Below, piece after piece: positions 11,283-22,122 of a stretch of DNA of 64,000 nucleotides. Origin of the DNA: Cryphonectria parasitica EP155 (taxonomy: Eukaryota; Ascomycota; Sordariomycetes; Diaporthales; Cryphonectriaceae); contig NW_024468916.1 in assembly GCF_011745365.1 (NCBI RefSeq), positions 1,967,630 through 2,031,629 of the forward strand, in the 5' to 3' direction. The notes under the pieces were generated by a model. That model made no database searches. It saw nothing but the letters and a program-made list of their open reading frames with translations, and had not been told where the DNA came from. Both the position numbers and the translations under genes were made by a program. Numbering within the stretch: the stretch's first letter is position 1; each line of letters begins with the position of its first letter.

Positions 11283-12347
11283 ATGCCTTCATTCTTTGTT
11301 CCCGCCCGCGACTCGCGGCATAGAGCAGCATGTACGCTGAAAATCCTCCAGTCCTGTTCCAACGACTGAGAACGCAGACCTTCAGACTGATCGCTCCCCC
11401 TCCTGCCAGGCTTCGCGCTCTACCGAGCCCTCCTCCGTCTGGTCCCAAAGGTCACCCTTCCAGATGACCTCTTCTCACGACCCGACTGGCAGCACCCCAT
11501 CCGCTACCTCCTCCGCACCAGCTTCCAGCGCAACAAGAACGACACCTCTCCACGACTTGTCACCTCCGCGCTCAAAAGCGGCTACCGATCCCTGACCCTC
11601 CTCACCCGCGCACGGGATGCCTCGAGCCCACAGCATGCCGAAATCGTCGCCTTCCTGCGCGAGCGACAGGCCGCCTTTCCGCCGCCCAAGCCCCCTCCTC
11701 CGCAGCCTGAGCCCCCCAAGAGGGAGAGGCCCCCGCCCCTCTTGACGAGGACGAGCAGTCCGCACGAGATGCCCGTGTACACGTCCACCGTCCGCCCGCT
11801 ACCACTATCCGAGATCTCTGGTGGTGTGCGCAAGGTGCCCGTGCTGGACGAGACGAACAGCATTGCCTTCCTGCGCATCGGCAAGCCCCAGTCGCACTGG
11901 CACGCCAACTTCCTGCGTCGCAAGGCGCTACGTCGGCAGGCGCGAATCACGACCGTGCAGGAGATGTGGGAGGACGTGCGCCCCTCTGCGGCAGAGGAGG
12001 ATGCATGGGAGCGCCGGCTGGAGGAGCTCGCCGCCGAGGAAGGGGTGGATATTATAGATGTTGGGGACGAGGGCGGAAGCCTTCGCATACAGTCGCACAA
12101 GAGGAGCCAGACGTTCGTGCTTGGGCCTTATGAGCGCACCGTCAGGGAGTACGGAGTGGAGTATCTGCGCAAAGCATTGAATGACGAGGCGGAGGATATG
12201 GTTGCACGGTCGACGGCGATGTTGGACATCGTGGATGAGGAAAGGAAACTTGCGGCGCAGGAAAGGCTGGCGAGGAAGGAGGAGAGACGGAAGGATTGGG
12301 AGGAGAGAACGAGACAGGAAAAGGAGCAGGCACAGCAGCAAGAGTGA
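11283..12347 (+). CDS. Mitochondrial LYR-motif protein (Complex1_LYR-like), fungal
   Basis: Exon 1 is 11283-11331 and exon 2 is 11410-12347 (328 aa); the 78-nt intron has GTACGC..CAG ends. Only this splice restores the N-terminus MPSFFVPARDSRHRAACFAL followed by YRALLRLVPKV, so the L-Y-R triad sits at residues 20-22. A conserved Phe further on (LLRTSFQRNKND) fits the LYR fold. LYR proteins bind the acyl carrier protein of mitochondria and assist Fe-S or respiratory complex assembly, or mitoribosome biogenesis. Beyond the LYR domain the protein has a Pro-rich linker (PPPKPPPPQPEPPK), a globular part (SHWHANFLRRKALRRQ; TTVQEMWEDVRPS) and a Glu/Arg/Gln coiled-coil tail. The precise client complex cannot be told from sequence. 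Upstream ATGs are out of frame. Confidence 0.75.
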
Positions 12348-12566
12348 GTTGCAGTGCCGTGCAACAACGAGGACACCGAAGCACGAGCTCCAAGAACAAG
12401 CAAAAGGACAAGCTTTCCAGGTGGCGAAGTAGGAGTCGAGTTGGCTATGCTTTTATATGCTATGTACAAGATGGGGTGCAAGGCCGTGTCCTGGAACAAA
12501 TTCCCCTGTCGACCCGGACAACCCGCAGCTATCTCTCCCACGACGAAAGGGAGTCTACCGCTAGCA

Positions 12567-14661
12567 TTACAAAACATCATCACTCTTTATGGCTATGCAA
12601 AACGCATGGTACACATCACTAGGGCGGAAACCAGGCGCCCGTCCTAAGCACACGCCACGGTCCACCAGTTCTACGATCGACATATCAGCACACATGTCTC
12701 CTCTCAAAGAATAGTAAGAGCAGCTGGAGATTGAGACTTACCGCGAACAAACTTATCGATGTCCAGCGTCACAAGTTTCCTAGCAGCGTGACCATTGCCA
12801 GGAAATCCCATGAAGCTCGCGGCTTCCTCAAATATACTGTCACTCAACCCATCACCCACATCCCATGGCCTGTCATCGGCTGTCACCGTCGGCACCGCTG
12901 ACAGTGAAGGCGACCCAGAGTTTGGCGACAGCGAAGCCCACTGGTCATACGCAGCCTGCACATCGAACGAGCCCTGTCGGCCCTCCTTAAACCACTCCTC
13001 ATCTACCTCCACCGTAACGTAGTCCTGACCAGGCTGAATCACCACGCCCCTGCTCCTGAGATACAGCTCGACCTCATCTGCGTCGAAGAACTCCCCCTGG
13101 AACCCCGGCAACATGATCCTCATCTTCCCATCGACACGCTTATCCCTCGCGTCGGTCGTATTGGCGTCAAACGGGCCCAGTCCGAACGACGTAGCAAAGG
13201 CATGCTTTCCGACATCCTCTGTGCCCCTGTTCCCCGGCAGCGGCAGCTTCCCACCGCGGACGTTGGGACCAGCAGCAGTAGAACCGGCAAAGGACCTCTG
13301 TCCCGTCCCGCCCAGCGCCCAGAACGGCGCGGCCCAGTAGTTGAGAGACTCGGCCGTGGACCGCGCGAGGCCGCGCGCGATGCGCTCGCGGATCTGGTCG
13401 ACGGATTCGAAGAGCATGCAGAAGCCAAAGATGCGGGCGAAGGCATCTTTGGGAGGGTTAGGCATCGTGATGAGCTGGTAGCCTCTCTCGAGAGCGTGGC
13501 GCTGTAGGCGGCGGCCAAAGGTTATTTCGTTGAAGGCGAGAGAATCGGGTGTGGACAGGGAGAGGGAGTAGAGGAAAGGGGAGAGGGGAGGTGGAGATAT
13601 GGTGGGCGTACTGGAGCGTTGAGGTACGAGGTTAGGGTTGGTACTAGTACCGGTGAAGAAGTCTGGGAAGGTGGCGGACACATCGAATGTAAAGTTCGTG
13701 CTGTCAAGCGATGACATCGTGGGGACTTCTTCATCGAACCCCAAGGGCGGCGCCTGGCTAGTTGCTATTTGGCCATCAGGCATAGAGAGATCGGCCATGG
13801 AGAGGGCGTGGTCCAGCTCAGCTTCATTCATGACTTCGTAACCCAAGACGGTAGTGTTGTTATTGCCGTCGTTGTTGTTTGTGTTCTTTATGTTGCTGGA
13901 AAAATGAGACACATCAAGGGTCTCTGAAGAGCTGGTATCCTCTATATGATGTTCTGGTGAGTTGCTTGAGTCTTCTGAATCTCGCTCGAGGCTCTCGTTC
14001 CCGCTCCTCTCGCATGACCGTCTGGTGAGCGAGAGGAATTTCTCCGTCGTCAACTGGAGCTCACGAGCAAATTCGGGGGCCATGCGGACGATTCCATGGT
14101 TCACAGCATAGTCATGGAGTCTCATGAATGCGTTAGTCATCTCTTCGTTGGTCTCCTGTAAGTCTTGAACATTCTTTTCAAGAGACTGGATGGCATTCTC
14201 CTTCCTGCTCCGATAAGCCCTTTGGGCTAATCGAATTTGAGTCCTTCGTCGCTACAAGGTATCAGTCACTCTGGATCGGGGCCTAAACTATTCATTCATA
14301 CAAGGTGGCAAGGCGAGAGTGGGTTCTGGAATGTGATGATTGTATGGAGCACAATGGGATCTCCCACGGCATAATGTAGCCAAGAGAACCAGAGAGACAC
14401 TAGGAAATTAGGAGTACCTACGTCGACAGCAGTCTGGTCTTTCGTATCCAGCCTCGGTCTTCCCCTAGCTTTTCTCCCCTTCTCATCTCCACCGTCCTGG
14501 TCCTCAACCGTGGCAGCGGTTCCCATGGAGGAGGTCTTTGCCTTCTTGCGTGGCCCATCATCCACTGATGGCTGGTGTGCTTTCCTCATTTTGCTGCTCT
14601 TTCCAATGGTGTGAATCCCACTATACTGCTCGGCGTTCAGGATCGCAATAGGCGAAGCCAT
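12567..14661 (-). CDS. bZIP transcription factor, fungal AP-1-like class
   Basis: Three exons, 14661-14422, 14251-12742 and 12670-12567, give 617 aa. The basic region opens exon 2: RRRTQIRLAQRAYRSRKENA, followed by a leucine zipper (IQSLEKNVQDLQETNEEM). The 80-residue exon 1 has nuclear-localisation-type basic runs (GPRKKAKTSS; GRKARGRPRLDTKD). A long Ser/Asn/Pro-rich acidic middle (residues about 160-330) looks like an activation region. The C-terminal exon is supported by a strong GTAAGT donor and a TAG acceptor; it supplies LVDRGVCLGRAPGFRPSDV, a motif I recall at the end of related fungal bZIP proteins. The protein should bind DNA as a dimer; target genes cannot be inferred. Without the last splice the protein would end eleven codons later in unrelated sequence. 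Confidence 0.85.
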
Positions 14662-14962
14662 CGTGTCGTGCCGGAGCTTCATATCCAGCAACATGTGAAA
14701 AGTTATTTCTCCCAGATGATTACCGTGCCCTCTGAGTGTGTCCCACAATAGTGGATGCTGCGTTATGGAATCAAGCACGTGGAGAGCAGGCGAGATCGGC
14801 AGTAAAACGGTTGAGATGCCAATGCCGTTGCCCCTCGTCAACGTTGTGGACAAGGGATGTCGGTACTGCGGCGGCTGCGTGCGGATGTGCCGGCTGGATG
14901 CTGGGCTGGATGCTGGGTGTGGCGCCCTGCCTATTGCAACGACAACGACTGGAATCTCTCTC

Positions 14963-14993
<31 letters not shown>

Positions 14994-16374
14994 CTGCAGG
15001 CGTGTCCTTCCTGTATATGTTCTCCACCCACCCAACTTGAATTGCTCCTACTCAGAGGGACCGATAGGACCAGCAGGTGTCCCCAGTGGTATGTTCAAAA
15101 GACTGAAGGGCGATATGTTGAGGCGAGACTAGGCCTATTCTGTAGCATAGGTGTCTTGATTCCAAGGCTGTCCAAGGTCTCAAGAGTGGATCACTGCGGA
15201 TTCTCAGGTTGAAATAGTCCAGGCGAAGGCCTCGATGAAAGGTCTCTCTCACTATGTGATGCCGAAAGTTGACCGTCGAGAATGTTCCCGGGATTTGGAA
15301 ATGGGTTGACACTGGCACGGGTCGAGAGGTGACTCAGGGCTGTCCGCTCTGATATCTACCGCGCCCTTCCGGATCAAGCACCGCTGATTAATGAAATATT
15401 TGCCTAGAGTGGTACACTTTCAAGTTTCGTAGTAGGTAGGGATAATGTTTAGCAATGCACATTTGAGACCTCAAGCCTATAGCGTAAGCTGCACCTCGTA
15501 AGTAGACGCTGACTGGCGGCGCCTTGCATTTGTTGCTTGATGGTGTGCAAGTTGGGAATAATTGAACATGGGGGTTATTTTCGCGATTACTGAACAATTG
15601 CCATGGACTGCTTTGTCAGACTTAAGGTGGGCCGACTAACAGGAGACATCTCATCTGCTGTGGACGTTGTACGCTGTGACGTTGGCGCTTGTTATGGGCA
15701 AAGCTATGCCGCAAAGGGCACACACCGCTTACAGATCAGGATGACAGTCCTGGAACTGTAGGGGTATGAAGTTGTCCTTGATGATTCCACATCACACTCC
15801 ACCTTCTACCCTGGCCAATCAAGGTATGCTCGGTCGTTTTCAGGGCTTACCGCTCAGCTCTACACGTCGCGGTGTACACAGTAGTGTCATTCTCTGCACA
15901 AGCGAGCAGTAGCCTTTGCTACCTCAGTGCAGTCGGCGAGCAGCAGGGTCGTTCCTTTCAACGATGCTGCAGAAGTGACGCGATGGGCCGACAGCAACAA
16001 GAATATCAATGATTGCCGATGGGTCTGAGATGGGCTATGATGTATCATAGCAAACCCTGCAGGATACCGTTATACACAATCTAGCTGGCGATGGAAGAAA
16101 TCGACTGTGACGCGCCTCAAGAGGCTGTGCATACTGGTGGGTCTGTCGTATGCCAGAGAGAGAGGAGAACAAAGAAGCCGTGCTGCCATCTATTGACGAT
16201 GTTCATTACAGTATAGGCTAGTCAGCCCCTGAGGACCCTCTCTAACCCTGTCTTGACTTCAGCTATATGGTCCTCCTTGCCTTTCTTGGAAAAGCATTGG
16301 AATCTAGAGCCCAAGATGAATGACTAGTAAAATAGATTGCCCCAGGTATATGAAGAGCACTCAACTCTTTCAGG
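14662..16374. other. Intergenic, mostly without recognisable genes
   Basis: About 1.7 kb upstream of the bZIP gene. Its start-proximal part contains a (TG)n microsatellite. From 15,100 to 16,370 only short overlapping open frames occur and none matches a family. It is probably the extended bZIP promoter plus spacer. Confidence 0.45.
14965..14993. repeat. (TG)n microsatellite
   Basis: A run of about fourteen perfect TG dinucleotides lies about 300 nt upstream of the bZIP start codon. The open frames around it (His-Thr or Cys-Val repeats) are artefacts of the repeat. Confidence 0.95.
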
Positions 16375-16681
16375 TTACTCGAACTTCCCGCACAATTCAA
16401 TGACAGCCTTAACCATAGGTCGAGAGGTAATTTGCTGGGGGAGGACTGGGACGCTTTGGTAGAGAGTCTCATCAGTCAAGAGAATGCCGCGTAACAGGAT
16501 CATACGCGCATCGTGTCTGACGCACTCTAGCTACATAATTACCCGCTGCCGTGAGCTGATATTGCTTCATATCAACGCTTGTTTGTCGTTCCACCGAGCC
16601 TCCTATCTTCAGCCTCGCAGACTCCTGGCAGCATTGTCTTTCATGAATGTTTGCTAGAACAGAACGATGAATGCCCACCAC
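16375..16681 (-). pseudogene. Coding-like fragment, possible small gene or relic
   Basis: A minus-strand frame ending at a TAA at 16377-16375 reads like a real protein: CVRHDARMILLRGILLTDET followed by a segment containing VPVLPQQITSRPMVKAVIEL and ending CGKFE. Upstream, another frame (16681-16543) also reads protein-like (SARLKIGGSVERQTSVD, then MKQYQLTAA). The two are separated by exactly 16 nt that begin GT and end AG (16542-16527); skipping them gives one continuous frame. Sixteen nucleotides is far below usual intron length, so this may be a frameshifted relic, or a longer intron I have not identified. The family is not recognised. Confidence 0.3.
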
Positions 16682-16998
16682 GCTGTTGTATGACGTTACC
16701 TAGACAAGTTTGAATCAATGTTTGGCGGTGATCTCCGAGACCCGAGAAGGCATCTTGCCGTCGGTTGTTACCAAAGGTGAAGGGAGGTCGAAGAGGTCAC
16801 CGTCATGTATAAAACCATTGTACTATACTGCATATAATACGGGTCCATTTTCGGGTCCGTGGTGCTCGTAGTTGAATCTCCTACACCTCCAAGATCGTAC
16901 GTGAAGACCACATATTTCCCGTCCTTGACCTCCGTCCGTAATCTTCACTGCCACTTGGCACACTTGCTCTTTCTGTTAAAACGAGCCCTGACCATACT

Positions 16999-17443
16999 AT
17001 GGTTGCGCCATCGCTGGCTGCCCACGGGCAGACCAAGTGTGCTCGCGAAGCATGCGCCGACAGACACGCAGATAGGTCGTCATGGTGTGAAATGCGTCAG
17101 TGCCCCCCTCAATCGCTATTCCATGACAGTCAGGTTTGTCCAGCATTTGTTTCTTACTGCGGAAGACCATCTTTAGATACCTGCCGGGGTGGCGAACATG
17201 CACACTACAAACCTCGAAGCTACGATAAGTGTGAAGGATGCGAGCAATGTTAGTGTATTTGCTCAATCGCGTTGGCTCTCTGTCTGATTTCGATATGATT
17301 GAACTAATGCGACTGCTTCAACAGTTATGAGGAGTATTAGCAATGCCTTTAAAGAAGGCAAGGCACAGGGCAGGACAGAGGGCATAGCAGAAGGCCTGCA
17401 GGAAGGCAAGGGAGGGGGATGTTGTTGCTGTGTTATTATGTGA
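16999..17443 (+). CDS. Small cysteine-rich protein with C-terminal CaaX prenylation box
   Basis: Exon 1 is 16999-17248 and exon 2 is 17325-17443 (122 aa); the intron has GTTAGT..CAG ends and a CTAAT branch-like site. The start ATG has A at -3. The N-terminal 80 residues hold nine cysteines plus several His (KCAREACADRHADRSSWCEM; DKCEGCEQ), suggesting a small zinc- or disulphide-stabilised module. Exon 2 encodes a short linker, five tandem glycine tetrads ([E/Q]GXX at about residues 94-113) and the last residues CCCCVIM. The final CVIM is a textbook CaaX motif (Met at X favours farnesylation), and the three preceding cysteines are potential palmitoylation sites. By inference it is a lipid-anchored peripheral membrane protein. 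Gene reality rests on frame, splice signals and the exact CaaX end. Confidence 0.55.
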
Positions 17444-18306
17444 TCCTCGGAGCTCGATTTATTTGAATATGATGTGAAGATCTGGAAATAAGGTTGCCAA
17501 GGTTCCGAGGCGAGGTTCTATCTGATATCATGAGTGTTCAGTGCCCGTCTATGGATTTTTATCAACTCAATTTAAGATCGTCATGGGTCAAAACCCGAGA
17601 TCATCAATAATGACATTGCTCCTTTCCTTGTTCATTCCGGATTCGTATCCTGACCCAGCATTATAGTTCAAATGACAATGAGGGTGCTTGCAGAAGACAT
17701 CCTCTCACACAGGGTGAATATCCTTGTCAGTGTAAAAGTTACACCGAGTCTGTTAATTACAGGGCTCGACTCGTAGGTCTGTGTGTTCAATGTTGGACTG
17801 TGACGAGGCGGGAGGGGAAATGGGGTGGGTTCTGCTTGTTACAAAGGTTCAAATGTATTCAGGTTTGGCTAATCTCTTTCGTCGGCATCCACGGCAATGT
17901 AGATCCCAGCTCGCATGCCAATGAACCGAGTATACTTTGATTATTGAATGTTGTATGGCGCCTTAATACACAGGAGTGCATGCACCCCACGCGAACCCCT
18001 CGATTTACCCCAAAACTTACCTCGAATCAAGATAAACTGGCGAATATTCATGCATGTCCCAACGATAATTCTTCCCGCGTGATGACAATGTAGTCGTCTA
18101 CCGTTGCATTGCTAGTGAGCTCGGCGGACACAAAATTACACGTGAGGGGCACGGCTTCCAAGATATTTATGTTGTTTTGTTTCATATGAAGGAGAGGCCG
18201 CTTCCCAATACCGCTCTTTTTGGTGCTAGAACGAACAACGTGCTTGTACCAGTCTCAAAATTTGAATACCTCGCCCACGGGTTTATGGACGGTTCGGATT
18301 ACTTTC
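17444..18306. other. Intergenic, promoter of the glycosidase gene
   Basis: About 860 nt, AT-rich, between the CaaX-protein gene and the GH78-like gene. No gene or repeat is recognised; the distal part probably contains the rhamnosidase promoter. Confidence 0.5.
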
Positions 18307-20621
18307 ATGATGTTGTCACTCGTATTCTGGCCGCTGGCCGCCCTTGTGAGCCACGTCTCGGCTGCCATCCCCTACAGCGACTATATTTTGGCTCCAGCAA
18401 ATCGGACTATATCTCCGGCGTCCATATACAGCACCAGCGGAAACGTGACCAATGCCGCTGGTGTCACCACCTCTGGTAATGGGCCAACGATTCTGGGCCC
18501 AGGCTCATACATTACATTTGACTACGGGAAAAATGTCGGCGGTGTTGTATCCGTGACCGCTGGAGAGACGTCGGATCCTTCAGCCAATGTGACTCTTTCC
18601 TATGCTGAGTCGTCTTATTTCATCAGTGCCAACAGTTCCGATGCTATGCATGATGGTGCAGCAACCGTACCCCTCTACTTGCCAGTCGGAGAAGGGGTGG
18701 GAACCTATACAGTCAGCGATGATTACGTCCGCGGGGGTTTCAGATACCTGACAATCGGGAGCAACTCGTCTGCGGATATTGAGCTGGAGGCTGTGGTGAC
18801 GAACTTCACCGCGGCCCCTGTGAATGATTTGCAGGCCTACACTGGGTACTTTCACAGTGTACGTCTGCATCCAAATGTGGACTTAGACCGGCGCCGTGTC
18901 CGGCAGGTTGAAATTGAATAATATGCTGATGTGTGTAATGCAACAGAATGATGAGCTTCTCAACAGGATATGGTACGCAGGGGCTTATACTGTGCAATTA
19001 TGTACCCTCCAGCCTCAATACGGAGATGCGTTTGATGGCGGCCTAACTGCAAGTGGCCTATACACGTGGTCGCAGGTCCGTACATCTTGCTCTAAAATAC
19101 TATCAGTTGCTCATGAAAGAGTACCAAAATATTCATGAGGCTCATACAATGGTAACAGAATGCGACACTCACTAATGGCAGCACGTGTCTCGTTGACGGT
19201 GCGAAACGGGATCGTGTTGTATGGCCGGGTGACATGATCATCAGTATTCCCACGGCAGCCTTGACGACGTACGACCTCACCAGTGGACTGAACTCAATCA
19301 ATTCATTAATAATATACCAGCAGCCAGATGGTAAGTGTTGATGTGAAATGAAGTTAGCAATGACCGAATGTCGGATCCACGACTGATCAATCGACACACA
19401 GGAATGTTCCCATATTATGGGGCTACTTACGAAACGCTGACGCACGCTGATGCTTCCTTCACTTATCACCTTTACACCATTGTCGACTTACTGTACTATT
19501 ACATCTGGTCCGGAGACGTTGATTATCTTGAGGATAACTGGTTCCGCGTGCAGGCTGGCTTGGCCTGGTCTCTCAGCTACGTCGACAGCTCAGGCTTGAT
19601 GGACGTCACTTCCAGCCTTGATTGGGGGAGAAATAACATGGGTGGCCACGTAAGTATTTTCCTACAGCCAGTGTAGCCAAGTGCCGATGTAAATTTCGAT
19701 GCCATGGACTCATCTCGCTCACAACCTAGGGGGAAATAGAATATTGAAGCAAACGCTGCACTCTACTACACTCTGAACTTGGCAATTTCCGCTGCCGGAG
19801 TTGTCGGAGACTCTGTTTCAGCCTCAAATTGGACGCAGTATGCCGAGAATATCAAGACTGCCGCTAACGACTTGTTGTGGGTTGAATCCCAAGGCCTCTA
19901 TATCGATAACGACAGCGGTGATACATCTTTGTATCCACAAGACGGCAACAGCTGGGCCATCAAGGCTAATCTTACTCAGACCGACTCGCAGAATCAAGCC
20001 ATCTCTTCGGCTCTTGCCTCACGCTGGATCTACCCGTATGGGGCACCCGCTCCGGAGGGCACAGATGTCATCTCGCCTTTTGTCAGCGGCTTAGAGCTTG
20101 AGGGACACTTGCTCTCAGGGAATGCAACGAGAGCTCTAGACCTGATGCGGCTGATGTGGGGATATATGCTCAACAGCGAGATCATGACGAATAGTACCTT
20201 GGTCGAAGGCTATTCTACCTCTGGCATGCTGAACTACCCTTCCTATGCAACAAGCTCTCGCATCAGCCACGCGCACGGGTGGAGCACGGCTCCCACCACA
20301 TTGCTTAGCACTTACGTTGCAGGTCTGCATATTTTGTCGGCCGAAGGTACTACATGGTTAGTTTCTCCCCAGCCAGGCGATTTGACCGATATCGAAGCCG
20401 GCTTCTCCACGGGCCTGGGAGTCTTCAATATATCTATCGTCGCCAACGGAGCAGGATTGGTCAACCAAACGACCTTTTGTACACCCGAGGGTACTTCAGG
20501 AGTCTTTCAACTGGAGGATGGAGTGGGACTGCTCTATTATCAAGATGGAAGCTCTCAGGACTTTAACGAAACGGGTGGGAATTTGGCTGGGGGCTGTTGG
20601 TCATTTTCCAATACTACTTGA
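18307..20621 (+). CDS. Secreted alpha-L-rhamnosidase-like glycoside hydrolase (GH78-related)
   Basis: Five exons, 18307-18858, 18947-19075, 19159-19330, 19402-19649 and 19740-20621, give 660 aa. The start (ATGATG) opens a signal peptide, MLSLVFWPLAALVSHVSAA, with cleavage expected before IPYSDY. An N-terminal beta-rich domain with many N-glycosylation sequons precedes the (alpha/alpha)6-barrel. Catalytic-site hallmarks of the family are seen: DGAKRDRVVWPGDM in exon 3, then PYYGATYETLTHAD and SLDWGRNNMGGH. A C-terminal sandwich domain follows SRISHAHGWSTAPT. GH78-type enzymes release L-rhamnose from plant polysaccharides, pectin side chains and glycosides outside the cell. The pure sequence pattern cannot settle the substrate. 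All five exon joins preserve frame. Confidence 0.85.
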
Positions 20622-21013
20622 TTTCGTTTCTGAACTCTATTTTCTATGTTCTAGGGTATGCTGAGAGATCTGCTGATCATTATTGCTCTTCGCATTGTGA
20701 TCCTTTGGAACGTGATGAATATTCTGCTCATCAGCAATTCGGCCTCTCCAGTTAGGAAACAGAGACTACCATCCTTAAATCATACCTCAGAAAGTAATAA
20801 GTATGGGCCAGCTGGGAGTCAAAAGACGAAAGCTTCGCGGGGCATTCTCATGACACTTCTTTTGATATGTCTACATCCTCTATGCATGGAATCTAAAGAC
20901 CAAGTACCCATAACGGCTTGGATCAACCTCAGTGGTTGGTCCTGCGCTTTCCCGTAGCCAGGCTTTAAGCACTGATACTCCCGCTGACAAAGAGCAGCGC
21001 AACTACTAAAGAC
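20622..21013. other. Spacer between the glycosidase gene and the DUF6594-like relic
   Basis: About 390 nt containing the 3' flank of the glycosidase gene and that of the convergent relic. Nothing else is recognised. Confidence 0.45.
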
Positions 21014-21538
21014 TCAAGTCAGTGAAATCATCCTTGACACTGGCTTGACGCTTGAGGTCTTGGGGGAAATCACCAACGCATCTGTGGCCCCAAAGACTTC
21101 TGCCATGGACACATTGGTTATTAAGCAGATGCCGGCAGTAAAAGTAATGGTGAAGAGAGCAATCAGCCACAACTTCAAGCCACTGGAGCTGACCTTTTAC
21201 AGTACGAGAATGGTACCGATGAGAAGCAACGCTGCGAGAATCATGCTTAGGTATGACATGAATGCCTCAATTTGATTACCAAAGGCATAGTCGACAGTCG
21301 AACTCTGATAAGGATTGTTTGCTTCCTTGTCCTATATTGTATCTTGTTAATTTTGCATCTCACAAGGCATGCAACTCAAGATGATAGTGGCCAGACCTTG
21401 AAGAGGAATCCCAATTTGTGTTTTCCGAAGATGGTGAGTCTGTCTAAAGTCCCAGGGTTATAAAGGCCTCCAAGCCATTTAGGCCATCGCATGCATCGGC
21501 ATAATGACCTTCGAGAAGAAGACAATATATACTTTCAC
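21014..21538 (-). pseudogene. Decayed DUF6594-like membrane protein, C-terminal part
   Basis: Two exon-like blocks on the minus strand, about 21538-21397 and 21331-21014, are separated by a 65-nt intron with a TTAAC branch-like site and TAG acceptor. They read RWPKWLGGLYNPGTLDRLTI, KLGFLFK|DKEANNPYQSST, then three hydrophobic stretches including YLSMILAALLLIGTILVL and LWLIALFTITFTAGICLITN, followed by AEVFGATDALV. This matches the layout I remember for the C-terminus of fungal DUF6594 proteins: a basic linker, three transmembrane helices and an E-[VI]-F-[AG]-AT motif. The frame is interrupted by an in-frame TAA where a tyrosine is expected (after LIGTILVL), and no N-terminal domain can be followed upstream. 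It looks like a gene relic with a nonsense mutation; a sequencing error is the alternative. Confidence 0.5.
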
Positions 21539-22122
21539 TTGGTCCAGATCTCCCATAGAACCAATGACAGGAACTCTCTAATAAATATGATTCGGTACAT
21601 GAAGGAAATAACATCCAATTTTGATCCCCATGACTATGAGAATAAAGATTATTTTGCCAGTCCCCAGCACCTGGAAGAGAATGTGACTTTTGAGACTGCC
21701 CAGGTGGCTAAAGGAGGGGGAGGAGAGACTTGAGAGGACTTGGTCCCTCAATGGTATCGAGCTGGGAACTATTAAGAAGCTTTATCTTAGACAAGACCTC
21801 TACAATAGAAAGCTAGGAGGTGGGAGAATCGATATCGGTAGCTTCACAGCAAGCAAGTGCGAAGTTTTGGGGCGGGGGGCGGGGGGCCGGGGGGGCTGTG
21901 GTGTTGACTACAAGCTGTTAATCCACAACAATTCACTGGCAGTGGGAGTTTGAAGTTGAGATCCTTTTCAAGCACTAGCAATGCACTGCAGACACGTCGA
22001 TTCCGCTCTCAGTAAATTACAAATTTCTGTCAACATAAAACAAGCTGGATTAACGACGCCTTCTCCACCACCATTCAGCTTCTTCTTCATCGACATCCAT
22101 CCATTCATCGACACCTTACACC
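21539..22122. other. Intergenic with a G-rich tract
   Basis: About 580 nt upstream of both the DUF6594-like relic and the plus-strand gene at 22123. Open frames here are short and not family-like. A strong G-run cluster is listed separately. Confidence 0.45.
21868..21896 (+). other. G-quadruplex-forming tract
   Basis: Four consecutive runs of 4 to 7 guanines are separated by only one or two cytosines. This satisfies the standard G4 pattern (G3+N1-7)x4 with very short loops on the plus strand. It lies about 250 nt upstream of the next gene's start. Confidence 0.8.

Noticed and set aside
14736..15212. Plus-strand frames with Cys-Val repeats around the (TG)n tract
   Set aside because: The open frames depend on the microsatellite and have no start context or homology features.
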